This document shows positions 6,271-14,226 of a stretch of DNA of 14,980 bases, piece after piece. A model generated the notes under the pieces. That model searched no databases. It was not told where the DNA came from and saw nothing but the letters and a program-made list of their open reading frames with translations. The first letter of the stretch is position 1. Each line of letters starts with the position of its first letter. The stretch comes from Bacteroidota bacterium (GTDB lineage: Bacteria > Spirochaetota > Spirochaetia > JABMQR01). Where the stretch lies: contig JABMQR010000349.1 in assembly GCA_013202335.1 (NCBI GenBank), forward strand, positions 1-14,980. Reading direction: 5' to 3'. Made by a program: the position numbers and the translations under genes.

Positions 6271-8214
6271 ATGGATCAGTGTGCATTGGTAACGGACAGA
6301 ATACTAGAGCAGCTTGCCGGATTAAACAGTAGACATAAACGCTGGGAAGAGTTCAAGAAACGATTTCTTTATAAATTCCCCGACCTCTACCAGCTGCTGA
6401 TGGAGCTGTATGGACCTCAGCATGATGTTCATACGTTCCTTGAAAGTCTCATAGGTGATATTTGGCAGGCTTTCACAAGCCGTACCGCCGAACTTGTACA
6501 GCATGATATACAACTTGGAAAGCAATCGGAGTGGTTTTTGTCACATAAAGCTATTGGTGCTGTCTGTTATGTAGATTTATTTGCCGGGAATTTTTATGGA
6601 TTGATAGAAAGGATAGATTACCTCAAGAATCTTGGTGTAACGTATCTGCACTTAATGCCAATTTATGAATCTCCTCATGGTGCAAGTGATGGTGGTTATG
6701 CTGTATCGGATTATCGGTCATTTCATGAACATCTTGGTTCTGTTGATGAGCTGAGAAATCTGTCAAAAGCTCTTCGTAATGCTGATATAGCACTATCATT
6801 GGATTTTGTACTAAACCATACATCAGACATGCATGCCTGGGCTCGTAAAGCAGCCTCAGGAGATCCTTACTACCAAAAGTTCTATTATATTTTTTCAGAA
6901 TATGCAGATGTTGAAGCGTATAGCAGTACTTTGCGTGATATTTTCCCACAGGTAAGAAAAGGGAGCTTTTCATGGAAAGATGAATTACATGCATGGGTTT
7001 GGACTACTTTCAATGATTATCAGTGGGATCTCAATTATGGGAACCACGAAGTTTTTCGTGCAATTGTCAATGAGCTGCTTTTCCTTTCAAATTTAGGATC
7101 CGATATACTCAGGTTTGATGCAGCAGCTTTTCTCTGGAAGGAGAAGGGGACAAGATGTGAAAGTCTGCCCAAAGTGCATACCTTAATCCGTGCTCTCAAG
7201 TTAGCAGCTTCAATAGCTGCACCGGTACTCCAATTTAAGTCTGAAGCGATAGTCCACCCGGATGAAGTTCTGCAGTATATAGATCCTGAAGAGTGCTCTT
7301 TGTCCTATAATCCGCTATTAATGGCTCTTTCCTGGGAAGCTCTGGCAACAAGAAATCCTGTACTCTTACGGAAATCTATAGAGAAACATATGAAAATTCC
7401 TGATGGTTGTGCCTGGGTGAACTATGTTCGCTGTCACGATGATATAGGCTGGACTTTTGATGATAATGACGCAAGTGAAGTAGGAATTGATGCTTTTAAC
7501 CACAGAAAATTTCTCAATCAGTTTTATACTAACCAGTTTCCCGGGAGTTTTGCCCGCGGTCTTCCGTTTCAGGAGAACTCTGAGACCGGCGACTCCAGAA
7601 TTTCAGGTACTTGTGCGTCACTTGCTGGTTTGGAGGAAGCTCTGGAGAAGGGCGATCCATTATTAATCAATCATGCCATAAAACGAATTCGTCTTTTATA
7701 TGGTATAGCCGCCAGTGCCGGAGGAATCCCATTGCTTTATTTAGGAGACGAACTGGGAATGCTTAATGATTATACCTATGCCGGTGGTACTGAACGGGGA
7801 AAGGATTTTGGTTCGGATTCGCGTTGGGTACACAGACCCTCCTTTGACTGGGCTGCAGCGGGGAATGTATCAAACAGTAAAACTCCAATCGCATCTCTCT
7901 ACAAGGAGATACTGCATCTCTTTTCAATCAGAAAGAGGGAATCGGCTTTCGACATGGGACCTTGCAGAATAGTTGATCATGAACATCGGCATATTCTGGG
8001 TTATGCCAGAAGTGGACCGGATGGTGATGTTTTGGTTTTTGCAAATTTTTCTGACTCATCTCAGGAAATGAAACTCGAAAATCTCTACTTTGGTAAAACC
8101 TCTCAAGAACTGATAGATATTCTCACAGGTAAATTATATCAGAATGACCTCTGTCTGCAGCCATGGGATTTGCTCTGGTTAAAAGATGTGAGGGGTAGCA
8201 CCACATTTGCTTAG
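6271..8214 (+). CDS. Amylosucrase-type GH13 (subfamily 4) sucrose-active glucosyltransferase
   Basis: Predicted cytoplasmic enzyme that splits sucrose, transferring glucose to an alpha-1,4-glucan or other acceptor (amylosucrase, EC 2.4.1.4) or to water. The 647-residue length and domain order match Neisseria amylosucrase: a helical N domain (about 1-90), the (beta/alpha)8 barrel, then a C-terminal beta domain ending LQPWDLLWL. Compared from memory with that enzyme, the nucleophile D283 (RFDAAAF), acid/base E325 (KSEAIVHP), D390 and H389 (RCHDDIGW), H183 (NHTS), and the sucrose-pocket pair D140/R518 are present. The three arginines tied to glucan binding (R222, R412, R443) are also kept. No signal peptide. 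It begins 5 bp after the permease stop with only a weak ribosome-binding site, so coupled translation is likely. A sucrose hydrolase or isomaltulose/turanose-forming activity is the main alternative; sucrose phosphorylase (GH13_18) is less likely, given the N domain and motifs. Confidence 0.88.
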   Translation: MDQCALVTDRILEQLAGLNSRHKRWEEFKKRFLYKFPDLYQLLMELYGPQHDVHTFLESLIGDIWQAFTSRTAELVQHDIQLGKQSEWFLSHKAIGAVCYVDLFAGNFYGLIERIDYLKNLGVTYLHLMPIYESPHGASDGGYAVSDYRSFHEHLGSVDELRNLSKALRNADIALSLDFVLNHTSDMHAWARKAASGDPYYQKFYYIFSEYADVEAYSSTLRDIFPQVRKGSFSWKDELHAWVWTTFNDYQWDLNYGNHEVFRAIVNELLFLSNLGSDILRFDAAAFLWKEKGTRCESLPKVHTLIRALKLAASIAAPVLQFKSEAIVHPDEVLQYIDPEECSLSYNPLLMALSWEALATRNPVLLRKSIEKHMKIPDGCAWVNYVRCHDDIGWTFDDNDASEVGIDAFNHRKFLNQFYTNQFPGSFARGLPFQENSETGDSRISGTCASLAGLEEALEKGDPLLINHAIKRIRLLYGIAASAGGIPLLYLGDELGMLNDYTYAGGTERGKDFGSDSRWVHRPSFDWAAAGNVSNSKTPIASLYKEILHLFSIRKRESAFDMGPCRIVDHEHRHILGYARSGPDGDVLVFANFSDSSQEMKLENLYFGKTSQELIDILTGKLYQNDLCLQPWDLLWLKDVRGSTTFA

Positions 8215-8245
8215 GTAAGCGAAGGCAGGATTTGGGAGAATTTGT

Positions 8246-11200
8246 ATGGCAGATAGTTGGAAAATCACACAAGCCTCTTTTGATCTGAGAGCAAATGCTC
8301 AACAAGAAAGTATTTTCTCACTGGGAAATGGCTTTCTGGGTTTGCGGGGATTCTTTGTTGAGAGAGAGCCAGCATACCATCCCGGGGTTTTTGTTAATGG
8401 ATTTTATGAGAGTACTCCGATTACGTATGGGGAACGGGCTTATGGGTTTGCTGAATTCAATCAGACAATGTTAGATGTTCCTGATTGCAGGTTTATAGAA
8501 ATTTATTCAGGTGAATATAAGTTTTCTATGCAGTCAGGAGTATTACACTCATTCAACCGTGAACTTGATCTGAAAAATGGTACATTAACCAGGAGAGTTG
8601 AATGGGAGAGCCCCAATGGAGATCATCTGTCGATTGTATGGGAACATCTGGTTTCTTACCGGTATAAAAACATTGGTGGAATGAGGATTAGGATCGAGCA
8701 GCAGGGAACACACCCGATAACAATACATTCAGGAATAGCAGTGGCTGATAGTCGCCCGGAAAATACCGATGACCCAAGAGTTGGCGGCTCTCATGCTATT
8801 TCACCCCTTGTTCAAATTTCCCAAATACGGGAAAAGAGGGAGAAGTTTCTTTCTGTTCAAACACTTTTCCATACTAAGAATAGCGGGTTATCCCTTCTTT
8901 GTGGTAATGCACTTTCAGTAATTTCCGGTCAGGAATGTGAAAGCATGCCGGAGGATCAGAGTGAGAATTCATTTTATTGTATAAGTTCACCGGCTTCTGT
9001 GAATGAAAGCTCTACAATCATAGAGATTGAAAAACTCTATTTTTATTGTACAGCCAAAAAAGAGGATGAGGATCGACTCTACTCAGAGTACAGGATAAAT
9101 CTTGAAAGTGGTATAAACCTGGGATATAGTGGGCTTGCAGACCTGCAGAGAGAAGAACTCAAGACTTTTTGGAACTCCAGCGATGTAATAATTAAGGGTG
9201 ATCCCGAATTTCAGAAAACACTTCGATTTAATATATTTCAGTTATATCAATCAACCGGGAAAGATGGATATACCAGTCTTTCGTCGAAAGGTCTTACTGG
9301 ATGCGGATATGAAGGACACTACTTCTGGGATACCGAAATTTATGCAATGCCTTTTTTTACCAGTACCAGCCCGGAAATAGCACGTAGTTTACTAAAATAC
9401 CGGATTTCCATACTGGATCATGCAAGAAAACGAGCTGCTGAACTTACTGAAGAAGGGGCTTTATATCCCTGGAGAACAATAAATGGAATAGAAGCATCAG
9501 CTTTTTTTCCTGCCGGGACGGCACAGTATCATATAAATGCTGATATTATTTTCAGTCTGATACAGTATATAGAGATAACCGGTGATGAAACCCTACTGTT
9601 TGAGGGCGGGGCAGAGATGCTGTTTGAAACTGCAAGGCTCTGGTTATCGTTGGGGTTTTACAATTCCCGAAAATCGGGGAAGTTTTGTATTAACGAAGTA
9701 ACCGGACCGGACGAATATTCAGCTCTGGTAAACAATAATTTTTATACTAATTCTATGGCCGCAAATCATCTAAAAAAAGCAGCATCATGGTTTTATAAAC
9801 TTAAGAAAAATTCTCCGGAATTTTTTAGACAGTTGAGTCTTGATATATTTCTTATGGATAGTGAAGCTGTAGAATGGCACCGTGCATCGGAATTAATGTA
9901 TATCCCCTATGATACTAAACTCGGCATTCATCCCCAGGATGACGCATTTCTTGAGAGGGAACGATGGGATCTTGCAGCGACTCCCAATTCCAGTTTTCCT
10001 CTGCTCCTTCATTATCATCCACTAGTAATCTATCGGCATCAGGTTATAAAACAAGCCGATACTATCCTTGCACTGCTGCTGCTCCATGATCAGTATTCAT
10101 TTTCACAGAAAAGACGGGACTTTGATTACTATGAGCCGTTAACCACAGGAGATAGTTCTCTTTCAGCCTGTATTCAGGGAATAATTGCTCTGGAACTTGG
10201 GTATTGTGATATAGGTAAAAACTATGCACGATCCACTGCTTTTGTTGATATCGATGATTTGCAGGGGAATACCAGTGAGGGTCTCCATACTGCCTCTATG
10301 GCAGGATCCTGGATGTTGGTTGTATATGGTTTTGCCGGATTACGGTATAGAGAAGGAGTTCCCTGGATATATCCTCACTATCTTCCTGAAAACTGGGAGA
10401 AGCTGGAATTTTCTCTAAAAACCAGTTCCGGATTACTGTTTGTACGAATAAATTCGGAATGGACTGAGTATATATGTAAAGAAACGTGTTTGGAAGCCAG
10501 CCGGAAGAGTATTGAGGTGGTACATCGAAATAAAAAACTTATGGTTGGTGATGAACCCTTAAGGGTGAAAACGGGTCCGGAATTCAAAGGGGCGGTTTTT
10601 GATTTGGATGGTGTTATTACCTCTACAGATGATTATCACTATCTTGCCTGGAAATACCTGGCTAATGAGATGGGTTGGGTTTTTACCAGAGAGATAAATC
10701 ACCGGCTTCGTGGAGTCTCGCGATCTGAGTCATTGCTGATTATCGCTGGGGAAAATAACATATTACTGACTGAAACAGAAATTCAAGCTATGACTGAGAA
10801 AAAAAATAAACGATATCTGGAATTACTTGATGACCTTTCAGACCGTGATATTATGCCTGGTACTATTGAACTTCTTTCTCAATTGCGAAAAAGGGGAGTA
10901 AAAACAGCTTTGGCATCTGCCAGCAGGAATGCTGGTTATATTATAGATAAACTGGGTTTATCAGATCATTTTGGCTACATTGTATCAGCTTCAAGTGTTG
11001 AGTTTGGTAAACCGGATCCGGAAATATTTATCAAAGCTTCTGAGGGGATTGGTTTATTACCTGATGAATGTGTTGGATTTGAGGATGCTCAACCAGGAAT
11101 TGAGGGGATTAATGCTGCGGGAATGAAATCTGTAGGAGTAGGGGAATCAGTTAGCGGCAGTAATTGCGATCTTCATATTGCTGATCTTTCAGATATCACT

Positions 11201-11248
11201 GCCTCTGATCTTGAGAAGCTGTTTGTTTTTAGAGATGTAAAAGGATAA
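8246..11248 (+). CDS. GH65 disaccharide phosphorylase fused to beta-phosphoglucomutase
   Basis: Two successive steps in one 1000-residue protein. GH65 would split an alpha-glucosyl disaccharide with phosphate, releasing beta-glucose 1-phosphate; the C-terminal HAD domain would convert that to glucose 6-phosphate. The GH65 N domain runs about 1-270; the (alpha/alpha)6 catalytic domain has general acid E490 in TGPDEYSALVNNN and the phosphate-loop SSLS at 637-640. A C-terminal beta domain ends near 770. The mutase part starts near 780 with FDLDGVITS (nucleophile D786, acid/base D788), then GVSR, LASASRN, GKPDPEIF and FEDAQPGI. All core beta-PGM residues are visible, though the Lys after ASAS is Arg. 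In the GH65 phosphate loop, G635 replaces the His of TTHDSSLS. Ser after GPDEY, rather than His, argues against maltose phosphorylase and more toward trehalose-type members, but this is tentative. ATG follows GGGAGA, 31 bp after the GH13 stop. Confidence 0.88.
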   Translation: MADSWKITQASFDLRANAQQESIFSLGNGFLGLRGFFVEREPAYHPGVFVNGFYESTPITYGERAYGFAEFNQTMLDVPDCRFIEIYSGEYKFSMQSGVLHSFNRELDLKNGTLTRRVEWESPNGDHLSIVWEHLVSYRYKNIGGMRIRIEQQGTHPITIHSGIAVADSRPENTDDPRVGGSHAISPLVQISQIREKREKFLSVQTLFHTKNSGLSLLCGNALSVISGQECESMPEDQSENSFYCISSPASVNESSTIIEIEKLYFYCTAKKEDEDRLYSEYRINLESGINLGYSGLADLQREELKTFWNSSDVIIKGDPEFQKTLRFNIFQLYQSTGKDGYTSLSSKGLTGCGYEGHYFWDTEIYAMPFFTSTSPEIARSLLKYRISILDHARKRAAELTEEGALYPWRTINGIEASAFFPAGTAQYHINADIIFSLIQYIEITGDETLLFEGGAEMLFETARLWLSLGFYNSRKSGKFCINEVTGPDEYSALVNNNFYTNSMAANHLKKAASWFYKLKKNSPEFFRQLSLDIFLMDSEAVEWHRASELMYIPYDTKLGIHPQDDAFLERERWDLAATPNSSFPLLLHYHPLVIYRHQVIKQADTILALLLLHDQYSFSQKRRDFDYYEPLTTGDSSLSACIQGIIALELGYCDIGKNYARSTAFVDIDDLQGNTSEGLHTASMAGSWMLVVYGFAGLRYREGVPWIYPHYLPENWEKLEFSLKTSSGLLFVRINSEWTEYICKETCLEASRKSIEVVHRNKKLMVGDEPLRVKTGPEFKGAVFDLDGVITSTDDYHYLAWKYLANEMGWVFTREINHRLRGVSRSESLLIIAGENNILLTETEIQAMTEKKNKRYLELLDDLSDRDIMPGTIELLSQLRKRGVKTALASASRNAGYIIDKLGLSDHFGYIVSASSVEFGKPDPEIFIKASEGIGLLPDECVGFEDAQPGIEGINAAGMKSVGVGESVSGSNCDLHIADLSDITASDLEKLFVFRDVKG

Positions 11249-11252
11249 TTTT

Positions 11253-11269
11253 GAGTTAAGACTCTTTTT
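11253..11269 (+). terminator. Weak terminator-like hairpin after the GH65-PGM gene
   Basis: GAGT (11253-11256) and ACTC (11261-11264) form a short 4-bp stem around TAAG, followed by five T residues. The stem is too short to be convincing, but it is the only termination-like signal at the end of the sugar operon. Confidence 0.25.
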
Positions 11270-11307
11270 GGAGAAACAGTAGCTGAGATTTTCATATAGA
11301 GAAAAAA

Positions 11308-11338
11308 TGCACAAAAATCAAAAACCCAAGTATACTTG
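11308..11338 (+). promoter_or_regulatory. Candidate promoter with a perfect 12-bp palindrome just upstream of the dehydratase ATG
   Basis: TGCACA (11308-11313, 4 of 6 to consensus) and TATACT (11331-11336, 5 of 6) are separated by 17 bp. The -10 is embedded in the perfect palindrome CAAGTATACTTG (11327-11338). The predicted start of transcription falls at about 11343, directly at the ATG (11344). No good Shine-Dalgarno precedes that ATG, so the gene may be translated from a leaderless mRNA. The palindrome could also be a repressor site. Confidence 0.4.
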
Positions 11339-11343
11339 AGATT

Positions 11344-12372
11344 ATGAGATCATTAAAAAACATACTGGTTACCGGCGGTGCCGGGTTCATTGGTTCCAAT
11401 TTTGTCCATCATCTGTTTAATCAGAGTGATTTTACCGGGAGGGTGGTTGTTTACGATCTCCTCACCACTGCAGCATCCGGGAGTGTCAGCTATCTGGATG
11501 CTATTCAAAAGCAGTTTGGCGGCATTGGTGCCGGGGGACGATACTTTTTTGAGAAGGGTGATATAAACAATTCAGATACTCTATCCCGGGTGTTCAGACT
11601 GTTTGAAATTGATACTGTAATCCATTTTGCAGCAGAAACACATGTTGATACTTCGATACTTGATCCAGGTAGGTTTGTACAGACAAATGTAAGCGGGACT
11701 TTCACACTGCTTGAAGCGGCCCGTGCCTATTGGAGAGACAGAGATGATGTGCTTTTTCACCAGATAAGTACTGATGAAGTTTTTGGTTCTCTTGGTATTT
11801 CCGGAAAATTTTCTGAGACATCTTCTTATTGTCCACGCAATCCCTATGCCGCATCAAAAGCAGCAGCGGATCATCTGATAAAATCTTATTACCATACCTA
11901 TGGGCTGCCTGTAACTATATCCTACAGTTCAAATAATTATGGTCCAAATCAGCATGAGGAAAAATTGATACCGGCTATGATCAGCCGTATGCTGACAGGA
12001 AAATCTCTGCCGATCTATGGCGATGGAATGCAGGTTAGGGAGTGGTTGTATGTAGGTGATCATGCAAAAGCAATCTGGGATATAGTCCAAAAAGGGCAGA
12101 TAAGCGGAACCTATGCAGTAGGAAGCGGAGATGAAGTAAAGAATATAGATTTGGTACAGATGCTGTGCTGCATGTTAGCGGATGAAGCGGGTATTTCACG
12201 TAAAAGGCTTCTGGGGTTACTCTCCTTTGTGCAGGATCGCCCTGGGCATGACAGACATTATGCACTTGATCATTCAAAAATTGAGAAAGAGCTGGACTGG
12301 ATTCCGGAAACTGACCTTGATGCAGGCTTAAGAAAAACTATCAAGTGGTATCTCCAAAAGTATGATTCCTGA
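11344..12372 (+). CDS. rfbB: dTDP-glucose 4,6-dehydratase
   Basis: NAD-dependent short-chain-dehydrogenase-fold enzyme (RfbB/RmlB) converting dTDP-glucose to dTDP-4-keto-6-deoxyglucose, the second step toward dTDP-rhamnose and other deoxysugars of cell-surface glycans. The Rossmann motif GGAGFIG lies at residues 11-17. IHFAAETHVDTSI is near 93-105, the catalytic ST-D-E triad (STDEVFG) has T143, D144 and E145, and the active-site pair is Y168 and K172 in NPYAASK. YGDGMQVREWLYVGDH and QDRPGHDRHYALD are strongly diagnostic of RmlB rather than GalE. At 342 residues it is full length. It stands alone, with no rmlA, rmlC or rmlD nearby, and has its own candidate promoter, so it is probably not part of the sugar operon. 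A nucleotide-sugar epimerase/dehydratase with another sugar substrate is a weaker alternative. Confidence 0.9.
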   Translation: MRSLKNILVTGGAGFIGSNFVHHLFNQSDFTGRVVVYDLLTTAASGSVSYLDAIQKQFGGIGAGGRYFFEKGDINNSDTLSRVFRLFEIDTVIHFAAETHVDTSILDPGRFVQTNVSGTFTLLEAARAYWRDRDDVLFHQISTDEVFGSLGISGKFSETSSYCPRNPYAASKAAADHLIKSYYHTYGLPVTISYSSNNYGPNQHEEKLIPAMISRMLTGKSLPIYGDGMQVREWLYVGDHAKAIWDIVQKGQISGTYAVGSGDEVKNIDLVQMLCCMLADEAGISRKRLLGLLSFVQDRPGHDRHYALDHSKIEKELDWIPETDLDAGLRKTIKWYLQKYDS

Positions 12373-12524
12373 CAGAAAAAATTATCCCCGAAAATCATTG
12401 TGAGATAATGAGGATGATGTTACTACTTCCGGAGGAGAGGTTCTGGGAAACAGGCTGGAAAAAACACTGAAAAAACTTTGGGTTAAGAATAATGATCAAG
12501 GTTACATAGAATAAGGAGCATTGT

Positions 12525-14225
12525 ATGAGAACTATTATCAGGTTACTGCATGAAGCAGCGGGCAGATACCCCGGAAGAGCTTATACCACTATGAAAACTG
12601 ATAGTGGGTGGAAACCCTGGACGTATGCTGATGTGGATGCAGAATCTGAACTGATTGCAGCAGCGCTTATCAGCCGTGGGTTCGCTAAAGATACTGCTCT
12701 GGGAATTCTGGCTGAGGGACGACCTCATTGGGTTATTGGTGAATTTGGTGTGGTTAAGGCCTCCTGTATATCTGTTCCTATGTCAATTAAACTTACTCCT
12801 GAAGAGATTGCTTTCAGAGTGAATCATTCCGAGGCTAAAGGTTTTCTCATTTCAAGTAATACGATTAAGAAAATTTCTCAGGCATATGATCAATTTGATG
12901 AGAAACCCCTGCTTATCTATTTGGATGAAGAGGACCAGAACCTTATTTCTGTTGAAAAAGAACACTCACTTAAGCGTGGAACTGGTACTGTTCTTTTTAG
13001 TAGACTTATTGAAGAGGGCAGACAAGCATTAACAGATACTCCCTCATTGATCAGTGATATCGAGAATGCAGTTGATGAACATGATACGGTGAATATCTGC
13101 TATACATCCGGTACCACAGGAAATCCCAAGGGGATTATGCTCACTCACTTGAATTATTACGCAAATGCAGTAGATGCCGTTGAGGTCTTTCAACTTCCGG
13201 ATGCTGTGTATGAAACTTTGATAGTTCTGCCTCTCGACCACTCTTTTGCACATACCGTCGGACTCTATGCGGCACTGCTTCGTGGAGTTACTCTGCATTT
13301 TGTGGATGCACGCGGCGGCAGCATGAATATAATCAGAAATTTACCGATCAACCTTAAAGAGGTTAATCCTCATTTTATGATGACCGTACCGGCAATTTCA
13401 GGTAATTTTATGAAAAAAATGAGTGCAGGTATAGCTGCTAAGGGCGGATTAATTGAATCTATTTTTCGAAAAGGTCTGGCTGCCGGAATTCGGCGAAATG
13501 GTGACGGTTCACGAAAGCCCTCATTTGGAACAAAGCTGGCAACGGTTATTTCGTATACCCTGGCGTCTCTTCTTATTTTTCCTAAACTGCGGGAAGTTTT
13601 TGGAAGCAGGATTGAGTTCTGTGTAGGCGGAGGAGCTTTGCTTGAGGTAAAACAGCAGGATTTCTTTGCAGCAATCGGAATGCCTGTTTATCAGGGATAT
13701 GGTCTTACCGAAGCAGCCCCTGTAATCTGTTCAAACTCACCGGATCAGCACAAGTTTGGGACAAGCGGGATGGTTGCTCCCAGTGTAACGTGCAAAATTA
13801 TGAAGGATGACTCTGTAGAGGCATCTGTTGGTGAACGTGGTGAAATTGTCATTCAGGGCGAGAATGTCATGAAGGGATACTTTAAGAATACGAAAGCCTC
13901 CGAAGAAGTTCTGCGGGAAGGTTGGTTGTGGACCGGAGATCTGGGTTACTATGATATCGATGGCTATTTAGTAGTTACAGGTCGCGCCAAAGCCCTGCTG
14001 ATTGCTCCTGACGGTGAGAAATATTCTCCCGAAGAGATAGAAGAGGCAATTATTAATAATTGTGATCTCGTAAGCCAGGTTATGGTCTATAACGACCACA
14101 AAAATTTTACTACCGGATTACTCACCCTGCAGATTGAACAGACAAAAAAAATGTTAGAGGAAGCAGGAGCAAAAACTGTGCAGGAGGCTCTTGAGGCTAT
14201 ACGTGAAGCAGGTCTATGTCTTTGA
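12525..14225 (+). CDS. Long-chain acyl-CoA synthetase (AMP-forming), first frame up to an in-frame TGA
   Basis: Adenylate-forming enzyme expected to activate fatty acids to acyl-CoA through an acyl-AMP. Visible core motifs are the phosphate loop YTSGTTGNPKG (about 193-203, K202), the A5 motif YQGYGLTEAAPV, the adenosine-binding D472 in GWLWTGDLGYYD and R487 in TGRAK. A good AGGAG precedes the ATG. This 566-residue frame stops at TGA 14223-14225. The family's C-terminal lobe, including the A10 catalytic-lysine segment (INSTMKLVR, Lys codon 14329-14331), continues without a gap in the +1 frame up to 14454. Read through a +1 shift, the product would be about 642 residues, a normal family length; the 566-residue product alone should be unable to complete adenylation. 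The junction is CTT TGA. Programmed frameshift, mutation or sequencing error all remain possible. Confidence 0.85.
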   Translation: MRTIIRLLHEAAGRYPGRAYTTMKTDSGWKPWTYADVDAESELIAAALISRGFAKDTALGILAEGRPHWVIGEFGVVKASCISVPMSIKLTPEEIAFRVNHSEAKGFLISSNTIKKISQAYDQFDEKPLLIYLDEEDQNLISVEKEHSLKRGTGTVLFSRLIEEGRQALTDTPSLISDIENAVDEHDTVNICYTSGTTGNPKGIMLTHLNYYANAVDAVEVFQLPDAVYETLIVLPLDHSFAHTVGLYAALLRGVTLHFVDARGGSMNIIRNLPINLKEVNPHFMMTVPAISGNFMKKMSAGIAAKGGLIESIFRKGLAAGIRRNGDGSRKPSFGTKLATVISYTLASLLIFPKLREVFGSRIEFCVGGGALLEVKQQDFFAAIGMPVYQGYGLTEAAPVICSNSPDQHKFGTSGMVAPSVTCKIMKDDSVEASVGERGEIVIQGENVMKGYFKNTKASEEVLREGWLWTGDLGYYDIDGYLVVTGRAKALLIAPDGEKYSPEEIEEAIINNCDLVSQVMVYNDHKNFTTGLLTLQIEQTKKMLEEAGAKTVQEALEAIREAGLCL

Positions 14226-14226
14226 A
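14220..14226 (+). promoter_or_regulatory. Possible +1 frameshift site CTT-TGA-A
   Basis: Frame 0 reads CTT TGA and the homologous sequence resumes in +1 with GAA (Glu-Pro-Lys...). CTT followed by TGA is the codon pair that drives +1 shifting in bacterial prfB. An AGG lies at 14210-14212, seven bases before CTT; the prfB Shine-Dalgarno-like stimulator sits closer, so that element is not clearly present. Confidence 0.35.

Noticed and set aside
12408..12470. A 20-codon frame between the dehydratase and the acyl-CoA synthetase (MRMMLLLPEERFWETGWKKH)
   Set aside because: No ribosome-binding site at a suitable distance, no recognisable features, and too short to separate from chance.
12483..12512. 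TTAAGA and TAGAAT 18 bp apart as a promoter for the acyl-CoA synthetase
   Set aside because: The start of transcription would fall after the AGGAG ribosome-binding site that clearly serves the gene, so the positions are inconsistent.
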